From Candidatus Thorarchaeota archaeon MP11T_1 (GTDB lineage: Archaea > Asgardarchaeota > Thorarchaeia > Thorarchaeales > Thorarchaeaceae), in assembly GCA_002825515.1 (NCBI GenBank), contig PJET01000146.1, forward strand, positions 1 through 13,238: a stretch of DNA of 13,238 nucleotides, read 5' to 3'. The translations under genes were made by a program, and so were the position numbers. This document shows, in pieces, positions 1-7,298 of the stretch. Every line of letters starts with the position of its first letter. The stretch's first letter is position 1. A model generated the notes under the pieces. That model was not told the DNA's origin, made no database searches, and saw only the letters and a program-made list of their open reading frames with translations.

Positions 1-396
1 GATACCTCTCGTATATGCAAGATAAATTCCAATTCCACCACCAACTACAAAGAAGATCACAGCTTCGGTGAAAACCTCACGTGGTGACATCCAACCTCGC
101 TGGATCATCCGACTGCCACCAGTGAAGGGTCGTACAAAATCAACATTGATATCGTCAGTCCCACTTTGATGGTCAAAATAATCATTAGCAATATTGGAAC
201 CTATGTGAATGAAAACTCCAGCTATTAAGGTCAAGATGAAAATATCTAGTAGAAAAACACCAGAAGAAGCCCACGCTATGCAAGTTCCCAAAATGACAGG
301 TACAATAGCTGCAGTGAGAAACGGAGCCCTCATCTCAGCAATCCAAATTCGTAATTTGGATGGTTTTTCAAGAGATTCCGAGTCGACAGAGTTCAT
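1..396 (-). CDS. menA: MenA-type 1,4-dihydroxy-2-naphthoate prenyltransferase (UbiA family), C-terminal part beyond the window
   Basis: Membrane enzyme that attaches a polyprenyl tail to the naphthoate head in menaquinone synthesis. The first 132 residues are present; the rest lies beyond the left edge. Seen: a hydrophobic helix at about 28-45, a second at about 48-67 leading into the UbiA aspartate motif NIANDYFD (N68, D72, D75), followed by GTDD and then RPFTGGSR (89-96), the pattern typical of MenA rather than of tetraether-lipid DGGGP synthases. The ATG at 396 has GGTGA five bases upstream; a GTG three codons earlier is possible but has no site of its own. It is divergent from the polyprenyl diphosphate synthase, which could provide its prenyl donor, with about 100 to 130 bases between them in which I see no clear promoter box. 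The MenA assignment rests on motif recognition; another UbiA prenyltransferase is the alternative. Confidence 0.85.
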   Translation of the reverse strand, partial: MNSVDSESLEKPSKLRIWIAEMRAPFLTAAIVPVILGTCIAWASSGVFLLDIFILTLIAGVFIHIGSNIANDYFDHQSGTDDINVDFVRPFTGGSRMIQRGWMSPREVFTEAVIFFVVGGGIGIYLAYTRGI

Positions 397-485
397 AGTA
401 TTCACCAGGTTATGGCACAAGAATTTCAAATGAAGAAAAGGCTTACCTTTACTTCGATAATTCCAATAGCAACGGTAACTGCTTT

Positions 486-532
486 AAGGTGCTTACGATT
501 TGAAACAAGACACTAAGGTGTACCACTATATG
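486..532 (+). promoter_or_regulatory. Two tandem AAGGTG ribosome binding sites serving alternative starts
   Basis: AAGGTG occurs at 486-491, eight bases before an in-frame TTG at 500, and again at 515-520, nine bases before an in-frame ATG at 530. Either start would be read in the same frame. The second pair has the stronger codon and is used here for the synthase gene; the first would add ten residues. Confidence 0.45.
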
Positions 533-1573
533 TCCGATAGACCCTTTGTTCATACTGGTCCCGGTCCACATACAGATGAAGAAACATCGAGACTGATGGA
601 CACAACAGGTCTACTTGAGAATGAGAAGATTCGAACTAGGATTAATCTCATTAATGAAGAGATTAAACGTTGCTTATTAGATGAAGATGGAGAGCCAGCT
701 TTACTCTATGAAACTACTCGACACCTCATTCTAGCTGGAGGAAAAAGACTGAGGTCTCTTTTACTGATTCTTTGCTGTGAAGCAGTGGGAGGAAAAGTTG
801 TGGATGCGCTACCATTTGCAGTAGCAACAGAGTTCGTCCAAACAGCTAGTTTGATTCATGATGATGTAGTTGATGAAGATGCGATGCGTAGAGGTGTTGA
901 AACAACTCACAAGAAATATGGCAGGAAGATGGCAATCATAGCAGGAGATCTCCTAGTCGCTCTAGCTATCAAATTGATTGGTGAAAGATCCACGCCGGAA
1001 TTACTTACCTATGTCGCAGCTGGAGGAATTAGGATGTGCGAAGGAGAAGCCGCAGATCTGCTGATGAGTCAAAACAAGGCGCAATCGTATACGACCGAAT
1101 CTGCAATGGAAATTATCAGAATGAAAACAGTTTCATTCATGACATCTGCAGCTAAAGTTGGAGCTATGCTTGGAAATGCCGATGATATACAGCTGGAAGC
1201 ATTGATCAAATACGCGGAAATGCTAGGTTTTTCATTTCAAATTCGTGATGATATTCTAGATATTGTTGCTACACAAAATGGTACAGGGAAGACAGTTCAA
1301 TCTGATTTACGAGCAAGCCGCAGTAATTTTGTACTTGCTCACGCCCTTGAAAATTGTAATAAAAACCAGAAGGAAGAGTTCGTCAAGAAACTTAACGATG
1401 GGGATGTAGAGTACGCACTAAAGATGATAAGTGATTACAAGTCAGTTGATTATTCTACAGAGATTGCTAGAAGATACATGATTGCCGCTAAAAATGCAAT
1501 ACGTGGATTTGATTTCATTAATCAAGAGCTTCTACTTCTTCTTGCAGATTTTGCAATGAAGCGACTTTACTAA
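530..1573 (+). CDS. Trans-polyprenyl diphosphate synthase (probably long-chain)
   Basis: Condenses isopentenyl diphosphate onto an allylic primer; cytosolic. Numbering from ATG 530 (347 residues): GGKR at 70-73, first Asp-rich motif DDVVD at 111-115, MRRG following, second Asp-rich motif DDILD at 240-244. All Mg-diphosphate binding residues are present. The residue five before the first motif is Ala (A106) within TASLIH. In the family, archaeal C20 synthases usually carry a bulky aromatic residue there, while small residues let the chain grow, so I infer a C30-C40 product for the quinone tail rather than only C20 for lipids. Divergent MenA and convergent prenyl reductase support that role. 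The start is ambiguous: a TTG at 500 also has an AAGGTG site. The first ~35 residues are poorly conserved-looking. Its stop directly abuts the stop of the reductase gene. Geranylgeranyl diphosphate synthase is the alternative. Confidence 0.9.
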   Translation: MSDRPFVHTGPGPHTDEETSRLMDTTGLLENEKIRTRINLINEEIKRCLLDEDGEPALLYETTRHLILAGGKRLRSLLLILCCEAVGGKVVDALPFAVATEFVQTASLIHDDVVDEDAMRRGVETTHKKYGRKMAIIAGDLLVALAIKLIGERSTPELLTYVAAGGIRMCEGEAADLLMSQNKAQSYTTESAMEIIRMKTVSFMTSAAKVGAMLGNADDIQLEALIKYAEMLGFSFQIRDDILDIVATQNGTGKTVQSDLRASRSNFVLAHALENCNKNQKEEFVKKLNDGDVEYALKMISDYKSVDYSTEIARRYMIAAKNAIRGFDFINQELLLLLADFAMKRLY

Positions 1574-2779
1574 TCATATGAACTGGTTCAGCATTTTGAC
1601 CACTGTTTTCGATGCAAAATCAACAGGGGCTGGTAATCGACATCGTATTAATGGCTCAAGAAACCTGACTCCTGCTAGTTTCATGCATATATCTGTTATA
1701 GAATCAGAGGGCATGACAGTATCTGCAACACGGAGAACTCTAAGGGCAGTATAAAGCTCTTTACCAAATTCCGACCTCCATTGATCTTCGTAGTTAGAGA
1801 GGGGCATATTGTACTCCAGATTGCTGCAAATTGCATTACCAGCTATTTCACCGCCACAGAGTGCTGTGGGAATTCCACCTCCATTCGAGGCCATTACATG
1901 ACCAGCTGCATCTCCAACTAAAAGCACATCGTTTGACCATGTCCTCTTGAGTGGTCCACCAACCGGGATGATGGCTCCAACCTTTCTTACAATCTTTGCA
2001 TCTTTCAATGAGGTTTCTAGTGTCTTGTAGACGAAACGTTTGAGGTATGTACGCAGAGGTATGTCATTCTTTGCTATATTTCTCCTCATTCCAAATCCAA
2101 CATTGACAATGCCTTCACCTTTAGGAATGACCCATGCATATCCCCCAGGAGCAATCTTTTCTCCAAAATACATCTGCACAACAGATTGATCAACATCTGC
2201 ACCAGTCATTACAAACTGAAGAGAAGGACTGAGATCAATTTCCGAATGCATAAAGTGGGGACCAAGAGATTTTGCTACAATAGAATATGCGCCATCAGCT
2301 CCAACAACGATCTTTGCTCTGGATAAACTGTCAGATTTGCTGGTTTTAATTGTTAATTCGTTAGTCTGACTTCGTTTCTTAACAATGGATTGAATTTGAA
2401 ACTGAGCCCCTGCATCTTTCGCAAGATCTGAAAGATACTGGTCAAACTTTGCCCGATCCACAATATTTGCTTCAAATGAAAATTCAAAAGTTGCCCCGTT
2501 GGGTGAGATTAATTGAATTGTTCGAGTCTTGTTTGTGATAAACTTTGATGGTACATGAACTGCTTGAGGCATTCTCCTGGAATTTGGGAACAGATTACGA
2601 GCCTCTGAAGGAGTTGGAATTAGTTCACCACACTGTACGGGGAAACCAATAGTAGACCTCCTATCATAGACAACAGTGTTAAACCCTTTTCTCGCAACAA
2701 CCTTAGCTACAGTGGATCCAGCTGGACCAGCACCCACGATTGCTACATCATATGGTTCTTGCAATGTGAAACATCCCAA
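1574..2779 (-). CDS. Geranylgeranyl reductase family flavoprotein (menaquinone or lipid prenyl reductase)
   Basis: FAD enzyme that hydrogenates prenyl double bonds, either of archaeal membrane lipids or of the menaquinone tail; a menaquinone-specific member has been described from Archaeoglobus. Seen in 401 residues: dinucleotide fold GAGPAG (16-21), the family-specific PVQCGE with C50, DRAKFD (108-113), GADG (160-163), PGGYAWVIPK (211-220) and the second FAD motif GDAAG (289-293) with GGGI after it. Length is normal. The start is TTG at 2779; it has no convincing Shine-Dalgarno site, and another TTG five codons in (2764) is possible; the frame has no ATG nearby. It lies 89 bases beyond the ccmF stop on the same strand and converges on the polyprenyl synthase with zero spacing. 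Context next to MenA and a likely long-chain synthase favours menaquinone as substrate, but lipid saturation cannot be excluded. Confidence 0.87.
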   Translation of the reverse strand: MGCFTLQEPYDVAIVGAGPAGSTVAKVVARKGFNTVVYDRRSTIGFPVQCGELIPTPSEARNLFPNSRRMPQAVHVPSKFITNKTRTIQLISPNGATFEFSFEANIVDRAKFDQYLSDLAKDAGAQFQIQSIVKKRSQTNELTIKTSKSDSLSRAKIVVGADGAYSIVAKSLGPHFMHSEIDLSPSLQFVMTGADVDQSVVQMYFGEKIAPGGYAWVIPKGEGIVNVGFGMRRNIAKNDIPLRTYLKRFVYKTLETSLKDAKIVRKVGAIIPVGGPLKRTWSNDVLLVGDAAGHVMASNGGGIPTALCGGEIAGNAICSNLEYNMPLSNYEDQWRSEFGKELYTALRVLRVADTVMPSDSITDICMKLAGVRFLEPLIRCRLPAPVDFASKTVVKMLNQFI

Positions 2780-2814
2780 GCATTTTACTTGATTGAATAG
2801 AAATTGTGTATAAG

Positions 2815-2858
2815 CCTTCTTGAATAAAGAAGAGATGGTCGAACTGTAGGCTCGACCA
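2815..2858 (-). terminator. Hairpin(s) after ccmF, possible terminator
   Basis: Just beyond the ccmF stop there is a 7-bp perfect inverted repeat, TGGTCGA (2836-2842) and TCGACCA (2852-2858), with a 9-base loop. In the direction of ccmF transcription it is followed by a pyrimidine-rich run (TCTCTTCTTTATT) and a second weaker stem, CTTCTT (2816-2821) with AAGAAG (2827-2832). This fits termination or RNA 3'-end processing of the ccmF transcript before the prenyl reductase gene, but the T-run is interrupted. Confidence 0.4.
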
Positions 2859-2868
2859 CTAGACTCAT

Positions 2869-4947
2869 CTAGTTTTCTTCAAAATCTTCTACGATTTCTT
2901 CAGGGGATTCGCTTTCATCCTCGTAGAGATGCGCCTCCTTTCCTCGAATGGATTTGAGAAGACTCTTGGTTTCTATGCCGAACATTGGCAGCATGGCTGA
3001 AACCATAAGAAAGACACCGATCCAAACGAAGGATATGAAAGGTAATATCTTCGTATGAATTGTGACTTGAAAGACTCCAGGAGCAACCAATGAAAAGCCA
3101 GTCACAGCTATAAACACGTCCCTAAACGCTGATGAGTCTAAATATACACTATGACTCACCATATTCCATCCAGGATGCCCAGTGACTGTAGTATATCCTA
3201 TTCCTACCAATCTATAGCCTTCAGTCGTATTCTCTATGACTCTTATTGTCACAATCATATTGAAATCCGATTCATGATTCCAGTATTCCAAAACAACGTC
3301 ATCAACCTGAATGAAAACATTGGGTCCAACTGCTCGCATCTCATTTGGAAGATATCCTGCATTGGTTTCATAGACTACGTTTTCGCTCATGAAAACACCA
3401 AGAAGCAAGATAATTAGTCCAAGGTGCAACATCAACCTTCCAACCTGACGTGTCCCGCTAATTTTGTCTCTTCCAGCCATTTGTCGTATGAATGCTACTA
3501 CGAGAAATCCGATTGCTGTTATTGCAGGTACAATCAAGAAGTTTGCAGGCCAATAGTTGGTTGGCAATGGACCAAATCCACTAAAAACGGACAGAAGCGC
3601 AATCCCAGATCCAATTCCAAACACAGCAACTACAACAATAGTACGTATTCGATAGGTTAGGAAGCTTGTTCTCATGCAATAGAAGGCTGAAGCTATCAAG
3701 AAGACACAAGCGGCATAGAATCCCATCCTAAAGAATTCGATATCAATGCCAATCATATTATCTGCAAAGTTAACCGGGTCAAAGATTACAACTCCAAGAT
3801 TATAGGTAGCTGGAAGTGCAACCCCTATTGTTGATGTTGCAGCCACGATGAGAAGTCCAAAGAATGCAATCTTGATTGAGAATAGTCGAACATTAGAAGT
3901 GTCAAAGAACCCTGGTCCTGTTGATTCATCTTCATCGACCATATCTTTGAAACCTGAGTAGACTGCTAACACGACACCAATAATGAGATTTGCAAGAAGT
4001 GTGAACAGCATTGTCCAGCTGACAGCAGACATTCCAAAGCCATGTACTGATGAGAGTACTCCACTTCTAGTTGTCCATGTAGCGAAGAGCACAGTGATGT
4101 ATGCCATCACGAGAAATGAATCACGCAACACATCGTTCTTACTAAGTGTTGGTTTAGCATGGTAATATGCTGTCAACAAAAGCCATGGAATCAGAGATGT
4201 TGTTTCAACTGGATCCCACGCCCAGTATCCCCCCCATCCCAGAACGATATATGCCCAGTACCCACCTATCGCAATTCCACATGAGAGCATTATCCAGGCA
4301 AATATCGTTGTGAACCTCACATATGCGTTGACCACAGGAATTGGATCCTCATTGCGTTCTTCACTAGACATGGTATATCCGGCAATCTTTACCGAGAAGG
4401 GAACGAGTATGAGCGCATAGGCAATGAATATGATCGGTGGATGAATTACATTCCATATGGTATCTAGAAGTGGATTCAGACCTTGCCCATCAGTGGGAAT
4501 TGAACCTTCGATGAGTCTGAATGGACTTGCTACAAGCGCATTAATGGCTATAAGGACCGACTGAGCTGCTATTATTATAGCTGCACGATAGACCAATTTA
4601 TCATCCTCGTAACCACGAGTCAAGGCTCGAAAACCAAAGTATAGTGTGAAAGACAAAAATGTCCAGAAAACCAAAGAACCGGACTGTCCAGCCCAGAGTC
4701 CTGAAATCTTTAACATTACACTTGAACTGATATCAGTGACTAACGTGACATATTCATACTGAAACTGATTCGAGAAGATCAGGTAGCCCATCCAAACAAC
4801 AGCTCCCGAACTTGCAAAAAAGCCGATGAATGATGCTAAGAAAGAGTATTTGTCGTACTCTTTAATTCGCGGTCCCAGTAGTAGAAGAATGATATCCAGA
4901 ATACCAAGTGCTACTGCAATAATTATAAGAATTGTACCTATATCCAA
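2869..4947 (-). CDS. ccmF: Cytochrome c haem lyase CcmF
   Basis: Integral membrane core of System I cytochrome c maturation; it receives haem and ligates it to CxxCH motifs outside the membrane. The 692-residue protein is almost wholly membrane helices. Seen in order: GLWAGQSGS (83-91), GLNPLLDTIWNVIHPP with H169, the tryptophan-rich WWD motif WGGYWAWDPVE (238-248), AYYHA with H263, TRSGVLSSVHGFG with H302, and RLMLHLG with H508. These four histidines correspond to the two transmembrane and two external haem-ligand histidines known for bacterial CcmF. An extracellular loop of about 110 residues (520-632) and a final helix (about 634-656) precede an acidic cytoplasmic tail. The start is TTG at 4947 with AAGGAG eight to ten bases before it. 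It begins 21 bases after the preceding gene's stop, so the two are surely cotranscribed. The multiheme cytochrome upstream is the obvious client. No other ccm gene is in the window. Confidence 0.95.
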   Translation of the reverse strand: MDIGTILIIIAVALGILDIILLLLGPRIKEYDKYSFLASFIGFFASSGAVVWMGYLIFSNQFQYEYVTLVTDISSSVMLKISGLWAGQSGSLVFWTFLSFTLYFGFRALTRGYEDDKLVYRAAIIIAAQSVLIAINALVASPFRLIEGSIPTDGQGLNPLLDTIWNVIHPPIIFIAYALILVPFSVKIAGYTMSSEERNEDPIPVVNAYVRFTTIFAWIMLSCGIAIGGYWAYIVLGWGGYWAWDPVETTSLIPWLLLTAYYHAKPTLSKNDVLRDSFLVMAYITVLFATWTTRSGVLSSVHGFGMSAVSWTMLFTLLANLIIGVVLAVYSGFKDMVDEDESTGPGFFDTSNVRLFSIKIAFFGLLIVAATSTIGVALPATYNLGVVIFDPVNFADNMIGIDIEFFRMGFYAACVFLIASAFYCMRTSFLTYRIRTIVVVAVFGIGSGIALLSVFSGFGPLPTNYWPANFLIVPAITAIGFLVVAFIRQMAGRDKISGTRQVGRLMLHLGLIILLLGVFMSENVVYETNAGYLPNEMRAVGPNVFIQVDDVVLEYWNHESDFNMIVTIRVIENTTEGYRLVGIGYTTVTGHPGWNMVSHSVYLDSSAFRDVFIAVTGFSLVAPGVFQVTIHTKILPFISFVWIGVFLMVSAMLPMFGIETKSLLKSIRGKEAHLYEDESESPEEIVEDFEEN

Positions 4948-4968
4948 ATTTCTCTCTCCTTTGATTTT

Positions 4969-7140
4969 CTATCTCCTTCGTCGAGGTCCACGACGTCTTG
5001 CTCGTTTACGCGCGTCCTTTTTCCCTTCTCGCTGGGAATCACTAAAACCCCTTTTTCGACTTCTGGCATAAGCATAACCCACGCCTGGTGCGGCAATCAG
5101 ACCTATAGTCGCCACTATCTGAAAAGCTGTAAAGGGTGTGATATTTATTGCTGGTCCAAGTATCGTGAGAACATAGAGTCTGCTCTCACCAATATTCCCA
5201 GATTCATCCATCACTAAACAGAAGAAATCGATTCTATCGTCCGTATTGAATTGTCCGAGAATGATTCGCCAAATTAATCTATCACCAGAAAATCCCATGG
5301 GTGTCATATTCTGTTGTGTGTATACATCTGAATTCAGCCTCCACCAAAGCTCACAATATTCCGTATAGCTATGTATAGGAAATTCATACGTTTCCATATC
5401 TATCACAACATCATCACCAACACGCACCTCATCTGTAGGATATATCGCATGAAGCTCTACAATTGGAGCCCATATGTCTATGCGTACAAGGAAGTTATAA
5501 TTCCCAGCTACGAACACCCGACCTGTTGTATCATTAGCGACAACATCGAAGTTGACTTCTGTACCATTTTGAAGAGTTCCCATACTACTGTTATACAAAT
5601 TGCCAATGGTCGGATGGGCTGATAATGATAGAGTGCCATGAGTAATATTATCTCCTGTTTCCATCGTGTAATTAATGAAAACAAAATCTATGCCATCATC
5701 ATCAAAAGCTGTTACTGAGAAGTCTATAGGATCTTGAGGTCGCGGATTTGTTGGCCATATTCTTACACGAGTTACTATGGGCAACCCGTAGCTCGATATA
5801 CGCTCCAATCCTAGTACTGCTTGAGCTTGAACAGTTGTGTAGTGGAGTTCCCACTCTTCATTGAACACTTCCCATTTTTGGTTCCCATTACTAACAAAAC
5901 CCTCATCTTCCATGTCCCAAAGATGTCCTAGAACAAGCTCTAGAGTGTCAACGACAATTCTAACAGGATATATTGAATCCGTTATTTCATACAACGCCTC
6001 CAGTGCAAGTATCATTTGGAATTGAATCTCTGAGTATTTGTAATATTTAACATCTTCATCATCAAGAGGGTCGTATGGTTCACCATTGACAACTTCTGTA
6101 TACCAACCTCCGAAATCGCCATCCCAATTTTTATAGAAAAGTGTTTCAAAGAGTTGATTTGCTTCAGTTAAATAAGTTGTATTCCCAGTTATACCATATC
6201 CCTTAAGCAGAGCTCTTATCGCCATTGCATTGATGTCTGTAACAATGGAATGAGCAACTCGATCACCCTGTTCCACACTGACTGTTCCACCTATCTGATC
6301 AACAGCCAACTTGAAACCCATGAACTCCATGCTATAATAATACTTCATATGCAAAAGCATGAATGACAAGGCCTGATCAGCCATATTCAACATTGTTGCA
6401 TTTCCATATGAAAGACTTGCATCATACAGCGCTGTTGCTCCAAGAACGAGATGATCCAACCTCTTCCCATCATTTGGGTAAACTTCAGAGAAGTATGATG
6501 GCACATCTATCGAACCGTTCCTCATTGTGTAAAAATAGAAACCTCCAGTCACAGGATCATAGAGCATATCTGTTAAACACCTTAGTGCACTTTCCTTCTC
6601 TACAGTGAAATCGAGTGAGGTATTTGTTAATTCTGCGATTTCAAGAGCCCAGTAAGCATAGGCTTGGACTCCGGGTCGTTTTGATTGAGCAATTTCAGGG
6701 TCAGCGTATTGGTTTACATAAAAGCCTAGATACATTGGGTCCATGAAAAAATCTACCATTTTTATCGCTGCTCTACTCATAGCAATTTTATACGTTTCAT
6801 TGTTTGATATGCTGTAAGCTTTTGATAGTGCGACAATCGCCCAGTAGTAGCTTGATAGGCTAGTTTCAACAGAATAGGCAGCCAAATCATGAGTTACTGA
6901 ATGGAAGACCACACCTGTTGTTAGATTCAAATGTTTGGCCATCATTAAATCCAATGTTGCATCTACATAATTCCTGTATGTAGATATGTTGTATTCTTGG
7001 TCCTGTGATACTATCGTTATCTTCGCATTCTCAGTAATCTCTAACTTATACTCTGGAATGTCAGTGATGTTTGCACCCAGAGTTAGTGCATTCAACATCA
7101 CTAAGGCAAGTATTGCCATGAAGATGCTTTTTTGTTTCAT
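4969..7140 (-). CDS. Secreted, membrane-anchored protein with helical-barrel (alpha/alpha toroid-like) region and Ig-like domains
   Basis: I do not recognise a named family. The 723 residues show an N-terminal signal peptide (about 1-22); a helical region (about 50-440) with recurring Tyr/Trp-rich and GGF/GGWY turns (for example VTGGFYFYT and DFGGWYTEV), the style of six-hairpin or N-acylglucosamine-epimerase-like alpha/alpha barrels; then beta-rich segments (about 450-665) that read as one or two Ig-like domains; a membrane helix (about 666-690); and a tail of some 33 residues packed with Arg/Lys, which would stay in the cytoplasm. More than ten N-x-S/T sequons suggest a glycosylated surface protein. 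There are no CxxCH motifs. The ATG at 7140 has a weak AGGA site upstream. It sits between the cytochrome and ccmF genes, so a part in displaying or assembling the cytochrome, or in binding an extracellular glycan or substrate, is possible; this is inference only. Confidence 0.75.
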   Translation of the reverse strand: MKQKSIFMAILALVMLNALTLGANITDIPEYKLEITENAKITIVSQDQEYNISTYRNYVDATLDLMMAKHLNLTTGVVFHSVTHDLAAYSVETSLSSYYWAIVALSKAYSISNNETYKIAMSRAAIKMVDFFMDPMYLGFYVNQYADPEIAQSKRPGVQAYAYWALEIAELTNTSLDFTVEKESALRCLTDMLYDPVTGGFYFYTMRNGSIDVPSYFSEVYPNDGKRLDHLVLGATALYDASLSYGNATMLNMADQALSFMLLHMKYYYSMEFMGFKLAVDQIGGTVSVEQGDRVAHSIVTDINAMAIRALLKGYGITGNTTYLTEANQLFETLFYKNWDGDFGGWYTEVVNGEPYDPLDDEDVKYYKYSEIQFQMILALEALYEITDSIYPVRIVVDTLELVLGHLWDMEDEGFVSNGNQKWEVFNEEWELHYTTVQAQAVLGLERISSYGLPIVTRVRIWPTNPRPQDPIDFSVTAFDDDGIDFVFINYTMETGDNITHGTLSLSAHPTIGNLYNSSMGTLQNGTEVNFDVVANDTTGRVFVAGNYNFLVRIDIWAPIVELHAIYPTDEVRVGDDVVIDMETYEFPIHSYTEYCELWWRLNSDVYTQQNMTPMGFSGDRLIWRIILGQFNTDDRIDFFCLVMDESGNIGESRLYVLTILGPAINITPFTAFQIVATIGLIAAPGVGYAYARSRKRGFSDSQREGKKDARKRARRRGPRRRR

Positions 7141-7173
7141 TGTCTTTATTTCCTATTGAATATCTCATGCGAA

Positions 7174-7221
7174 TTGCATTTTATTTCTAAAAGTCGGTTT
7201 GTGGCTGTTTCGGACTTTTAG
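7174..7221 (-). promoter_or_regulatory. TATA-like element with overlapping 9-bp inverted repeat
   Basis: Upstream of the secreted-protein gene, CTAAAAGTC (7187-7195) and GACTTTTAG (7213-7221) form a perfect 9-bp inverted repeat with a 17-base spacer. On the minus strand the inner edge runs directly into GAAATAAAATG (about 7187-7177), an AT-rich block some 40 bases before the start codon where a TATA box could lie. The arrangement looks like an operator beside a promoter, giving this gene its own start of transcription after the upstream terminator-like hairpin. Confidence 0.4.
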
Positions 7222-7225
7222 GAGC

Positions 7226-7268
7226 TGAAAGAAAAATAGGGGTTCCAGATGCCTAAGCATCTGGGAAC
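7226..7268 (-). terminator. Strong stem-loop plus T-run after the cytochrome gene
   Basis: GTTCCAGATGC (7242-7252) pairs with GCATCTGGGAAC (7257-7268) as an 11-bp stem with one bulged base (7263) and a CTAA loop. On the minus strand it is followed by CCCCTATTTTTCTTT. It begins about 30 bases beyond the cytochrome stop codon, so it should end or attenuate the cytochrome transcript before the secreted-protein and ccmF genes. Confidence 0.65.
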
Positions 7269-7298
7269 GCCTTTACGAATGTTTGTTTCTTGCAGCGT

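Noticed and set aside
209..433. Plus-strand open frame of 74 codons
   Set aside because: It lies opposite the MenA reading frame, whose motifs are clear; no binding site or recognisable protein feature.
2747..2784. ATG at 2784 (minus) just upstream of the prenyl reductase TTG start
   Set aside because: It is in another frame and reaches a stop after eleven codons, so it cannot be the reductase start.
3151..3660. Two plus-strand open frames inside ccmF
   Set aside because: They are antisense to conserved CcmF sequence and have low-complexity, implausible products.
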